Source of the DNA: WRAI01 sp031549605
Lineage (GTDB): Bacteria > Bacillota > Clostridia > Oscillospirales > UBA929
Assembly (NCBI GenBank): GCA_031549605.1
Contig: JAVBPM010000065.1
Coordinates: 1 to 19,890, forward strand
Reading direction: 5' to 3'
DNA: 19,890 nt
The translations under genes were made by a program, and so were the position numbers. Below, in pieces: positions 11,230 to 18,746 of this stretch. The first letter of the stretch is position 1. Each line of letters begins with the position of its first letter. A model generated the notes under the pieces. The model did not search any database, was not told the DNA's origin, and saw nothing but the letters and a program-made list of their open reading frames with translations.

Positions 11230-13457
11230 AGCGTCAACTGCTCCTCTCCCATATCCTCGGCGCGAATCAGCGCACCGGCGGCCGGCAGGCTGCGTACACG
11301 GAAGCGCGCGAGGTTGCCAATGCCGCTCTCGTCGGCGCGCACCGCCCGCTCGAGGCGGTACTTGGGCTTGAGCGTCATAACGCCAACGCCCTGCGTGCTG
11401 CGTGTCGTCTTGGGCTGCAAATGCGCCGTCTGGAACGCCACAGCACGGCCCTCGGTCGACACCAGCAGCAGCTCACACTCCTCGTCCAGCGGCATAAACG
11501 CCACCGGCGTACTCTTTTCATGGTAAGCGCCGGTCAGCTTCTTGCGGTTGAGCTTGGTTTCAAACGCCGACAGCGCCACTCGCGCCACCTTGCCGTTGTC
11601 AAAAAAGACCAGCAGCCACTTGCTGTAATCGCGCGGACAAATGACCGCCAGCACACTCTCGCCCTCGTCAAAGTTGAGCTTGGTCGGCAGATAGTCGCCC
11701 AGCACACTGGCCTTGGTGTCGTTAAACTCGCTCAGCTTGGCCTTATACACCTGCGCCTTGTCGGTAAAAACGAGAATCTCCTCACGGTTCGAGGTCGTCG
11801 TGGTCATGGCCAGCTCGTCGTTTTCCTTGTATTTCTGCTCGCCGCTCATGCGCAGCGACTGCGGCGTAATCTTCTTAAAATAGCCCTCGCGCGAGACAAA
11901 GAGGTGGCAGGGATAATCCTCAACCTCCTCAATTTCGGCCACGTCGTCGCTACCATCGTCGTGCACCAGCGTTGTCAGCCGGTCGTGGCCGTACTTCTTG
12001 GCCACATCGTTCAGCTCGTCGATGATAATCTGACGCACACGCGCCTCATCGCCCAGCACCGCCTTTAGCTCGGCAATCGCCGCCTCCAGCTCGGCCACCT
12101 CCTGCGTCCGGCGCAGGATATAGGCCTCGTTGATATTACGCAGCTTGATTTCGCAAACAAACTCCGCCTGCTCGCTGTCAATGCCAAACCCAATCATCAG
12201 GTTGGGCACGACCTCTTCCTCCTCCTTGGTGTGGCGGATAATCGAGATCGCGCGGTCAATGTCGAGCAAAATCGCCGCCAAACCCTTGAGCAGGTGCAGC
12301 TTCTTTTGCTTGCCGGCCAAATCGTGGCTGACACGACGGCGCACGCAATCCATGCGCCAACGCGTCCAGTGCATCAGCAGCTCGCGCACACCCAGCACCA
12401 GCGGGCTGCCGTGCACCAGCACATTGAAGTTGCAGGAGAAGCTGTCGCACAGCGGCGTTTGCTTCATCAGCTTGGCCATCAGCTTGTCGGGATCGACGCC
12501 GCGTTTCAGCTCAATGGCAATCTTCATGCCCGACAAATCGGTCTCGTCGCGTGTGTCGTTGATTTCCTTCAGCTTGCCCTGCTTAATCAAATCGGCAATT
12601 TTGTCAATAATAGCCTCAATGGTGGTCGTATAGGGAATTTCGGTCACCTCAATGGTGCCGTTGGCCTTGTCGTAGTGCCACTTGGAGCGCACCTTAAAAC
12701 TGCCGCGACCCGTCTCGTAAATCTCACGCATGGCCGCTGCATCATAGATCAACTCACCGCCGGTCGGGAAATCAGGCGCCGGCAGCGTCGACAGCAAATC
12801 GTGGTAGGGATTGTTGAGATAAGCCACCGTCGTCTGGCACACCTCGCGCAGATTAAAGCCACAGATATTGGACGCCATACCAACGGCAATGCCCTGATTG
12901 GCACTGACCAGCACGTTGGGAAACCGCGTCGGCAGCAGCGTCGGCTCCTTCATCTTGTTGTCGTAGCTGTCGACAAAATCAACGGTGTCCTTGTCAATGT
13001 CGCCAAACAGCTCGCCGCAAATACCGTCCAGCTTAACCTCGGTGTAGCGCGACGCGGCGTAGGCCATGTCGCGGCTAAACACCTTACCAAAGTTGCCCTT
13101 GGAATCAACCAGCGGGTGCAGCAGCGCGCCATAGCCGCGCGACAAACGCACCATCGTCTCATAGATGGCACCCTCGCCGTGCGGGTTGAGCTTCATGGTC
13201 TCGCCCACCACATTGGCCGACTTGGTGCGCGTGCCGGTCATCAGCCCCTGCTTGTACATCGTGTACAGCAGCTTGCGATGGCTCGGCTTAAAGCCGTCCA
13301 GCTCGGGAATGGCGCGGCTGACAATGACGCTGACGGCATAGGGCATAAAGTTTTTTTCCAGCGTCTGGGTGATGGGCTGATTGACAATTTCGGCGTGCAA
13401 ACCCTCGACATTTGTCGTTTTGACCAAAGGCTTCTTACTTGTCTTTTTTCCGCTCAA
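11226..13457 (-). CDS. parC: DNA topoisomerase IV subunit A (GyrA/ParC family)
   Basis: A subunit of a type IIA topoisomerase, the DNA-cutting part that separates replicated chromosomes with ParE. The 743-residue protein has the breakage-reunion domain with catalytic Tyr138 (AASRYTEVKL), a coiled-coil stretch near residue 400, and a C-terminal beta-pinwheel region (TDKAQVYKAKL, then DNGKVARVAL). No gyrase-type QRRGGKG box is seen, so topoisomerase IV is more likely than gyrase. In the quinolone region (NPHGEGAIYE), the position of GyrA Ser83 is Gly96 and that of Asp87 is Glu100. The start is a TTG at 13455-13457, preceded 8 nt upstream by AGGGGG. No parE lies next to it, whereas the two are usually adjacent. 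The corA gene follows with a 4-bp overlap. The gene is divergent from prs, with its own promoter. Confidence 0.92.
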   Translation of the reverse strand: MSGKKTSKKPLVKTTNVEGLHAEIVNQPITQTLEKNFMPYAVSVIVSRAIPELDGFKPSHRKLLYTMYKQGLMTGTRTKSANVVGETMKLNPHGEGAIYETMVRLSRGYGALLHPLVDSKGNFGKVFSRDMAYAASRYTEVKLDGICGELFGDIDKDTVDFVDSYDNKMKEPTLLPTRFPNVLVSANQGIAVGMASNICGFNLREVCQTTVAYLNNPYHDLLSTLPAPDFPTGGELIYDAAAMREIYETGRGSFKVRSKWHYDKANGTIEVTEIPYTTTIEAIIDKIADLIKQGKLKEINDTRDETDLSGMKIAIELKRGVDPDKLMAKLMKQTPLCDSFSCNFNVLVHGSPLVLGVRELLMHWTRWRMDCVRRRVSHDLAGKQKKLHLLKGLAAILLDIDRAISIIRHTKEEEEVVPNLMIGFGIDSEQAEFVCEIKLRNINEAYILRRTQEVAELEAAIAELKAVLGDEARVRQIIIDELNDVAKKYGHDRLTTLVHDDGSDDVAEIEEVEDYPCHLFVSREGYFKKITPQSLRMSGEQKYKENDELAMTTTTSNREEILVFTDKAQVYKAKLSEFNDTKASVLGDYLPTKLNFDEGESVLAVICPRDYSKWLLVFFDNGKVARVALSAFETKLNRKKLTGAYHEKSTPVAFMPLDEECELLLVSTEGRAVAFQTAHLQPKTTRSTQGVGVMTLKPKYRLERAVRADESGIGNLARFRVRSLPAAGALIRAEDMGEEQLTL

Positions 13458-13495
13458 CGGGCGTACCCCCTGATTTCTCTAATTTTCATACGCAT

Positions 13496-13524
13496 AGTTT
13501 ACCACGAAAAGTTTTTTTTGACAA
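13496..13524 (-). promoter_or_regulatory. Probable parC-corA promoter
   Basis: On the minus strand, TTGTCA (13519-13524) and TAAACT (13496-13501) are separated by exactly 17 bases, each close to consensus. The spacer has a run of seven A followed by CTTTT. The predicted start near 13489 gives a short leader of about 30 nt before the TTG. The -35 box overlaps a TTGACA on the opposite strand (13518-13523) that has no good -10 partner. Confidence 0.65.
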
Positions 13525-13572
13525 TGCGTCAATTTGTTCAACCTGATAGTAGCATTTTGGCGACAAATCGTA

Positions 13573-13578
13573 TATACT
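13573..13578 (+). promoter_or_regulatory. Possible -10 box of the prs-galE promoter
   Basis: TATACT lies 46 bases before the prs ATG, with a predicted transcript start near 13585. The -35 region at the right spacing is weak, so this promoter may need help from an activator or be recognised mainly through its -10 region. The prs ribosome binding site is GGGGG (13611-13615), 9 nt before the ATG. Confidence 0.4.
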
Positions 13579-13624
13579 GTATCCAACTCTAATACTCACC
13601 ACAAAATATAGGGGGCGACATCCC

Positions 13625-14776
13625 ATGAACGAGGGAAACGCACTGGGGCACGCGCCGGTCGGCGAGCTCGGAATCATCGCCATGCGCGGCTGCGAGCCCA
13701 TCATGGCCACAGCCGAAAGGTACATCTGCCAATGGCGCAAGGAGGAAACCGGCCAAGACTGTCCCGGCTACACGCTGCCTATTAGGCTAAGCCGCTTTGG
13801 CACCGGCGAGGGCAAGGCCATGATCAACCACACCGCCCGCGGCCATGACGTGTTCATCATCTGCGACGTGTTTAACTACGGCATCGAGTACATCATGTAC
13901 GGCAAGCCCGTGCCCATGAGCCCCGACGACCATTTTCAGGACCTCAAGCGCATCATCGCCGCGCTCGGCGGCAAGGCGCGCCGCATTACGGTCATCATGC
14001 CCATGCTCTATGAGGGTCGCCAGCACAAGCGCATCTCGCGCGAGTCGCTCGACTGCGCCACAGCGCTGCAAGAGCTGGTCAACATGGGTGTCGACAACAT
14101 CATCACCTTTGATGCCCACGACGCACGCGTGCAAAACGCCATTCCCCTGTCCGGCTTCGACAACGTGCAGCCGACCTATCAAATGATTAAAGCGCTGCTG
14201 AAAACCGTACCCGACATTGAAATTGACCGCGACAAGGTCATGGTCATCAGCCCCGACGAGGGCGGCATGCAGCGCAGCATGTACTTCTCCTCGGTGCTGG
14301 GTCTCGACCTGGGTATGTTCTACAAACGCCGCGACTACTCGCGCGTGGTCAACGGCCGCAACCCCATAGTCGCGCACGAATTTCTGGGCAGCGACATTCA
14401 AGGCAAGGACGCCATCGTCGTCGACGACATGATCGCCAGCGGCGAGTCGATGCTGCTGGTCGGCGAAAAACTCAAGGAAGCCGGCGCACGCCGCATCTTT
14501 TTATTCTCCAGCTTCGGCCTGTTCACCTCCGGGCTTGAGCTGTTCGACAAAGCCTACGAGGACGGTCTGTTCACCAAGGTCTTCACCACCAACCTCATCT
14601 ATCAGTCGCCCGAATTGCTCGAGCGGCCGTGGTACTACAGTGTTGACATGGGCAAATTCATAGCCTATATTATAGATACACTCAATCAAGACAACTCCAT
14701 CAGCACGTTGCTTGACCCGACAAAACGCATCAACGACCTGCTGGCCCGACACGGCATCACCGTGTCCAATGTATGA
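13625..14776 (+). CDS. prs: Ribose-phosphate pyrophosphokinase (PRPP synthetase), long clostridial-type form
   Basis: Cytosolic enzyme that makes PRPP from ribose 5-phosphate and ATP for purine, pyrimidine, histidine and tryptophan synthesis. The 383-residue protein is longer than the standard ~315. Visible motifs are FDAHDAR at 162-168, in the place of the family FDLHAGQ with His165 kept; the ATP-loop YKRR at 233-236; and the PRPP-binding loop VVDDMIASGES at 265-275, which departs from the usual DDMIDTAGT. The C terminus (RPWYYSVDMGKFIAYIIDTL onward) extends beyond the classical fold. I believe this divergent long form is common in Clostridia, but whether it keeps ADP/phosphate allostery cannot be read from sequence. 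The gene is divergent from parC and is followed 14 bases later by galE, probably on the same transcript. Confidence 0.88.
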   Translation: MNEGNALGHAPVGELGIIAMRGCEPIMATAERYICQWRKEETGQDCPGYTLPIRLSRFGTGEGKAMINHTARGHDVFIICDVFNYGIEYIMYGKPVPMSPDDHFQDLKRIIAALGGKARRITVIMPMLYEGRQHKRISRESLDCATALQELVNMGVDNIITFDAHDARVQNAIPLSGFDNVQPTYQMIKALLKTVPDIEIDRDKVMVISPDEGGMQRSMYFSSVLGLDLGMFYKRRDYSRVVNGRNPIVAHEFLGSDIQGKDAIVVDDMIASGESMLLVGEKLKEAGARRIFLFSSFGLFTSGLELFDKAYEDGLFTKVFTTNLIYQSPELLERPWYYSVDMGKFIAYIIDTLNQDNSISTLLDPTKRINDLLARHGITVSNV

Positions 14777-14777
14777 C

Positions 14778-14784
14778 AAGGAGG
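14778..14784 (+). promoter_or_regulatory. Ribosome binding site that fixes the galE start
   Basis: A perfect AAGGAGG, 6 nt before the ATG at 14791. It begins just after the prs stop. It rules against the upstream ATG at 14773, which would overlap the prs stop and add a six-residue MTRRRS extension encoded by the ribosome binding site itself. Confidence 0.9.
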
Positions 14785-14790
14785 CGCTCT

Positions 14791-15810
14791 ATGAAAACCA
14801 TTCTCTGCACCGGCGGCACCGGCTACATCGGCAGCCACACCGCTGTCCAGCTGCTCAACGCAGGCTACAATGTCGTGCTGTTTGACAATCTCTACAACTC
14901 CAAGCCCGAGGTCGTCAACCGCATTGAAAAAATTACCGGCAAACGCCCCACCTTTGTTCAAGGCGACATCCGCGACCGCGCCGCACTCGACAAGCTGTTT
15001 GCCGGCCACGACATCAGCGCCGTCATTCACTTTGCCGGTCTCAAGTGCGTGCCCGAGTCCATCGAGCGCCCCATGGAGTACTTTGAAAACAACGTCACCG
15101 GCACACTTGTGCTGTGCGAGGCCATGAAGGCCGCCGGCGTCAAGACCATCGTCTTTTCCTCGTCGGCAACCGTCTACGGCACGCCGCAGGAGCTGCCGCT
15201 GAAAGAGACCTCGCCGCTGTCGCCGCCGCTCAATCCCTACGGCCGCAGCAAGCTCATCGTCGAGCAAATGCTGACCGACATCGCCACCTCCGACGCCGAG
15301 TGGCGCGTCTGTCTGCTGCGCTACTTTAACCCCGTCGGCGCGCATGAAAGTGGCCTGATTGGCGAAGACCCGATGGGTATCCCCAACAACCTCATGCCGC
15401 GCGTCGCGGCGGTCGCCACCGGCCGTATGGACAGTCTGCCCATTTGCGGCAACGACTGGGATACCCCCGACGGCACCGGCGTGCGCGACTACATCCACGT
15501 TGTCGATTTGGCCGACGGTCACGTGCAGGCCGTCGAATATATGACCAATCACAACGGCGTCAAAATTTTCAACCTCGGCACCGGCAACGGCTACAGCGTA
15601 CTCGACATGGTCAAGGCCTTTGAAAAGGCGTCGGGCCGCGAGGTCAAATACAGCTTCGCGCCGCGCCGTCCCGGCGACATGGCCAGCGTCTACGCCAACT
15701 GCGACTACGCCAACAACGAGCTACACTGGCAAGCCAAGCGCAACCTGGAAAACATGGTCAACGACCTCTGGCGCTGGCAAAGCAACAACCCCAACGGCTA
15801 CGCCGACTAA
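14791..15810 (+). CDS. galE: UDP-glucose 4-epimerase
   Basis: Short-chain dehydrogenase fold enzyme that interconverts UDP-glucose and UDP-galactose in the Leloir pathway and supplies UDP-galactose for surface glycans. The 339-residue length is typical. The NAD-binding GGTGYIGSH is at 8-16; catalytic Ser125 (SSSATVYG) and the YxxxK pair Tyr150/Lys154 (PYGRSK) are intact; the C terminus ends with the family block WRWQSNNPNGY. At the position of E. coli Tyr299 / human Cys307, which gates substrate size, the residue is Val300, so UDP-N-acetylhexosamines may also be accepted (inference). No galT or galK is nearby. The gene is co-oriented with prs and ends at a UUCG-loop terminator. Confidence 0.95.
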   Translation: MKTILCTGGTGYIGSHTAVQLLNAGYNVVLFDNLYNSKPEVVNRIEKITGKRPTFVQGDIRDRAALDKLFAGHDISAVIHFAGLKCVPESIERPMEYFENNVTGTLVLCEAMKAAGVKTIVFSSSATVYGTPQELPLKETSPLSPPLNPYGRSKLIVEQMLTDIATSDAEWRVCLLRYFNPVGAHESGLIGEDPMGIPNNLMPRVAAVATGRMDSLPICGNDWDTPDGTGVRDYIHVVDLADGHVQAVEYMTNHNGVKIFNLGTGNGYSVLDMVKAFEKASGREVKYSFAPRRPGDMASVYANCDYANNELHWQAKRNLENMVNDLWRWQSNNPNGYAD

Positions 15811-15823
15811 TACAACCATCAAA

Positions 15824-15849
15824 AAAAGCACCGCTTCGGCGGTGCTTTT
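15824..15849. terminator. Bidirectional UUCG-loop terminator between galE and the MFS gene
   Basis: An 11-bp stem (AAAAGCACCGC with GCGGTGCTTTT) closes on the very stable TTCG tetraloop (15835-15838). Seven A precede the stem on the left (15821-15827), so on the minus strand a run of seven T follows it; on the plus strand four T follow. It lies 13 bases after galE and 6 bases after the MFS gene stop, ending both convergent transcripts. Confidence 0.9.
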
Positions 15850-15855
15850 AGTCGT

Positions 15856-17073
15856 TTATTCCACCGGCTCGGGCACAAGCCCGACCACTTCCATCTGCTT
15901 GGAGTGCAGCATCGCCACGGCAACCAGCACCACCGCCGCGCCGGTAATCAGCAACAGCCGCTCGACCGGCGTGCTGTCGGAAATCGGCCCAAAAATCAGC
16001 ATCGACAACGGCATGGCCGACGCGCTGACAATGCTATTCAGCCCAAACACGCGCCCCAGCATATCAGGTGCCACATGCGTTTGCATAATCGTCATGGCCG
16101 AACTGTTAATGGCCGGCACCGCCAGCCCCATCGGCAGCATAATGGCCAGATAAAAGATGAAATTCATCGAAAAGCCCATCACCACAACGGTCGCGCCGAA
16201 CAGAAAACAGGCCACGCCCAACAAGTGCGTCTTGTTCTTGACCCGCTGCGAAACGACGCCGACCAATAGGCCGCCCAACATAAAACCGGCGGCAAAGACA
16301 ATTTCATGCACCACCAGCCGCCATTCCTCGTCGCCAAAGCTGCGCGCCACCATCAGCGGCGTCAAGAAAATCACCGGACCCAGCATCAGCGACAGCAGCA
16401 CATACAACCCCATAAACAGCCGCAGCCAGCGTGTGCCGACTACATAGCGAAAGCCGCGCGCCATGTCGACAAAGATATGCTCGTCCTTGCGCTCAACCTC
16501 CGGGCGCTGCCGTTTGATGAGCAGCAACAGACTGATGCCAATGACTGCCGTCAGCACGTCGACCCAAAACACCAGCGCCAGCCCCATCACTTCCAGCAGC
16601 AGCCCCGCCAGCGCGGGCGCCACCAGCATCATCATCCCCTGTATGCTGGCATTCAGCCCGTTGACGCGCATCAGCTGCTCCTGCGGCACAATCTCGGTCA
16701 AAAACGGGCCGACACAGGGCATGTGCACGCCCGAACCAATTGAACGAATACCCGAAATGACGAACAGAAGCCAAATCTCGGTGTAGCCCACGGTAAACAA
16801 TACCGCCAACACCGCCGTGCTGACGGCAATCATGCCGTCAGCCAGCACAATCATCTTGCGCCGATCATAGCGGTCGGCCCATACACCGGCAAACAGCGAA
16901 ACCACCACCTGCGGCAAAAAACCGCACAGGATGGAAATGGTCAGCATCACGCCGCTCTTGGTCGTCAGCGTAATGTGCCAGCTGATGGCAAACTGCACCA
17001 ACGACGACCCCAGCAGCGAAACCGTCTGCCCACCCAAAAAGAGCGCCACCGACCGCTTCCAGTTCTCCTTCAT
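15856..17073 (-). CDS. MFS transporter, DHA3-like efflux family
   Basis: Membrane transporter of the major facilitator superfamily, 405 residues, with about 12 hydrophobic segments. The cytoplasmic motif A appears as GVWADRYDRRK at 63-73, between the second and third helices. The overall pattern (a start like NWKRSVALFLGGQTVSLLGSS and LGRVFGLNSIVSASAMPLSM in the second half) resembles the DHA3 branch, which includes the Mef macrolide exporters. A drug or small-molecule exporter is therefore the best guess; the substrate cannot be read. The ATG is preceded by GGAGG with a short 4-nt gap. It is 65 bases after rnmV on the same strand and may have its own promoter or be read from the comEC-holA-rnmV transcript. 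It ends at the bidirectional terminator. Confidence 0.85.
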   Translation of the reverse strand: MKENWKRSVALFLGGQTVSLLGSSLVQFAISWHITLTTKSGVMLTISILCGFLPQVVVSLFAGVWADRYDRRKMIVLADGMIAVSTAVLAVLFTVGYTEIWLLFVISGIRSIGSGVHMPCVGPFLTEIVPQEQLMRVNGLNASIQGMMMLVAPALAGLLLEVMGLALVFWVDVLTAVIGISLLLLIKRQRPEVERKDEHIFVDMARGFRYVVGTRWLRLFMGLYVLLSLMLGPVIFLTPLMVARSFGDEEWRLVVHEIVFAAGFMLGGLLVGVVSQRVKNKTHLLGVACFLFGATVVVMGFSMNFIFYLAIMLPMGLAVPAINSSAMTIMQTHVAPDMLGRVFGLNSIVSASAMPLSMLIFGPISDSTPVERLLLITGAAVVLVAVAMLHSKQMEVVGLVPEPVE

Positions 17074-17100
17074 AAGCCCTCCGTCACATCATTTTCCCGT

Positions 17101-17109
17101 ATCATACCA
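17101..17109 (-). promoter_or_regulatory. Possible extended -10 promoter of the MFS gene
   Basis: On the minus strand, TGGTATGAT carries an extended -10 (TG one base before TATGAT), 27 bases before the MFS ATG. No good -35 box is present. It lies in the 65-base gap after rnmV. Confidence 0.4.
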
Positions 17110-17138
17110 TAAAGAAGCGCAAAAGGCTAGAACGCCCA

Positions 17139-17732
17139 CTACACCAGCTCCGCTACGATGGCCGCCAGCGCATCGTAGTCGACCCGACCCTCCAGCGCGC
17201 GGCACAAGTCGCGTGCCGACAGGTGCTTGGGCAGCCCCAGCCGCGCCTGCACTGCCTGTCGTAGCGCGGCGCTGTCGGCGCGCCCGCTCAACCCCAGTGC
17301 GTATAAATCGGCTGTCGTCCAGCGCCGCGCTGTAACGACCGCGCCCTCCTCAAAGGTCGCGCCGGCCGCCTCCAGCGCGGCCACAATAACCGCCGGCGGC
17401 ATGGCCTCGACGCCCAGCAGTCCGTCGCCCGACGCACTGTCCTTGCGCTTTTCTTTGCCGGCCAGCGCCGGTACAAAGGCCAGCTTGACCAGTGCCGGAT
17501 CGATTAACCCCTTGATGCGCCCGCGAATGACCTGCCCCGCCCCGTCGCTGTCGGTCAGCACAATCAGACCTCGCTCACGCGCCAGCTGCATCAGCTCGGC
17601 GCGTTTTTCGCTGTCCTTAAAAATACCAAAGCCGCGTGTTTCCACCACCAGCGCGTCGACGGCGCGCAGCACGGCCTGCTTGTCGTACTTGCCCTCGACG
17701 ACAACCACCTCGCGCACGCTACGCACGGGCAT
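17139..17732 (-). CDS. rnmV: Ribonuclease M5 (TOPRIM domain, 5S rRNA maturation)
   Basis: Endonuclease of the RNase M5 family, which trims precursor 5S rRNA in Gram-positive bacteria. The 197-residue protein has an N-terminal TOPRIM domain with the conserved glutamate E13 (VVVVEGKYD) and the acidic pair D61 and D63 (VLTDSDGAG), plus the VETRGFGI strand expected of M5. The family C-terminal part is recognisable by KEKRK at 93-97 and LLGVEAM at 105-111. The ATG lies inside the last codons of holA in another frame (14-bp overlap) and lacks a strong ribosome binding site, so it is probably translated by coupling to holA. A primase-like TOPRIM protein of other function is the alternative, but the length and the LGVEAM block favour M5. 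Confidence 0.85.
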   Translation of the reverse strand: MPVRSVREVVVVEGKYDKQAVLRAVDALVVETRGFGIFKDSEKRAELMQLARERGLIVLTDSDGAGQVIRGRIKGLIDPALVKLAFVPALAGKEKRKDSASGDGLLGVEAMPPAVIVAALEAAGATFEEGAVVTARRWTTADLYALGLSGRADSAALRQAVQARLGLPKHLSARDLCRALEGRVDYDALAAIVAELV

Positions 17733-18738
17733 TCATCGCCAGCTGCGCGAGTAAAAACGGCAGCGTGTCCTCTTTGTTGACCGCCGAGGTCTTGAGCTGT
17801 CGATCGGTCTGCCACGCCAGCGTCACCGCCGCGCGGCACCACTCCAGCGACAGCCGCCGCGCCGTGTCCAGCATTTTTTTGGCCTGATAGCTGCTGCGAT
17901 AGCCCATGACCGCCGACAGCCCCTGCTCGCCGCGTCCCGTCTCCAGCGCCAGCCGCGCCGCATACAGCCCGCGCAGCTGCTTGCCCAGCAGCCCCAGCAG
18001 CATAATCGGCTCCTCACGCGCCGCCAGCAAGTCGTTGAGCGTGGCCGCCGCCTTGTCATAGCGCCCGGCCGCCAGCTGGTCGGTCAGCGCGTACACCACC
18101 GTCTCGGTCACCGGTGCCGCCACGGCGTCGATGTCGGCGCGCGACACCACCGGCGCTTGAGCATAGCTGGCCACCTTGGCCACCTCCTGCACCAAGTTGG
18201 TCATCGACGCACCACAGACAAACAGCAAATACCGCGCCTCGTCGGTGTTGATGTCCTTGCCCAGCGCCTTAAACCGGCGCTTCAGCCACGGAATCAAATC
18301 GGCCTCCGTCTGCTTCTCAAAGTTCACCAGCTGCGCCATTGACGCAACGTGCTTGTAGCTCTTGGTGCGCGTGTCCGGCTTGTACTCCAGCGTGTCGTAG
18401 ACAAACAGCAGCGTCACCTCATCGGGCACATCCAGCGTCTCAATCGTCTCCTTCAGCTTGGCGTCCGGCTTGCCAATGTCCAAATCGCGCACAATGACCA
18501 GCTTGCGGGTCGACAGCATCGACACGCTCTCCAGCGCGTCGAGCAAATCGTCCGGCTTGAGCCCCTTGCCCTGCAACACCACCAAATCGGCGGCCTCCTC
18601 GGCCGTCGGATAGACGCAGTCAATCAAGCGCTTGGTATAAAACTCGCGCAAATACGACTCCTCGCCGTAAAAGACATAGCAACGCGCCAAAACGCCGCTG
18701 CTCAATGCTTTTTTCAAGTCATCCAATCCCTTGCCCAT
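17719..18738 (-). CDS. holA: DNA polymerase III subunit delta
   Basis: Clamp-loader subunit that opens the beta sliding clamp for the replicative polymerase. The 339-residue length matches the family. Family features are the start CYVFYGEESYLREFY at about 20-34 (a degenerate P-loop region without a lysine-type Walker A, as expected for delta), RKLVIVRD near residue 77, and helical C-terminal parts with LGLLGKQLRGLY and the closing KEDTLPFLLAQLAM. The ATG is preceded by AGGAGG with a 4-nt gap. The gene follows comEC by 8 bases and overlaps rnmV by 14, so the three form one tight transcript. Placement of holA after comEC is common in Firmicutes; rpsT, its frequent downstream neighbour, is absent here. 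Confidence 0.94.
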   Translation of the reverse strand: MGKGLDDLKKALSSGVLARCYVFYGEESYLREFYTKRLIDCVYPTAEEAADLVVLQGKGLKPDDLLDALESVSMLSTRKLVIVRDLDIGKPDAKLKETIETLDVPDEVTLLFVYDTLEYKPDTRTKSYKHVASMAQLVNFEKQTEADLIPWLKRRFKALGKDINTDEARYLLFVCGASMTNLVQEVAKVASYAQAPVVSRADIDAVAAPVTETVVYALTDQLAAGRYDKAAATLNDLLAAREEPIMLLGLLGKQLRGLYAARLALETGRGEQGLSAVMGYRSSYQAKKMLDTARRLSLEWCRAAVTLAWQTDRQLKTSAVNKEDTLPFLLAQLAMNARA

Positions 18739-18746
18739 AAGCCCTC

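Noticed and set aside
13518..13523. TTGACA as the -35 box of the prs promoter
   Set aside because: No -10-like hexamer lies 16-18 bases downstream on the plus strand; the same bases better fit the minus-strand parC promoter.
12231..13592. 453-codon open frame on the plus strand opposite parC
   Set aside because: The opposite strand encodes a full conserved topoisomerase subunit. The translation is Gln/His/Arg/Ala-rich with no recognisable motif, as expected for a shadow frame in GC-rich DNA.
14773..14790. Upstream ATG that would lengthen GalE by six residues
   Set aside because: The added residues are encoded by the ribosome binding site AAGGAGG, and the family starts with the MKxLxTGGTGYIGSH pattern at 14791.
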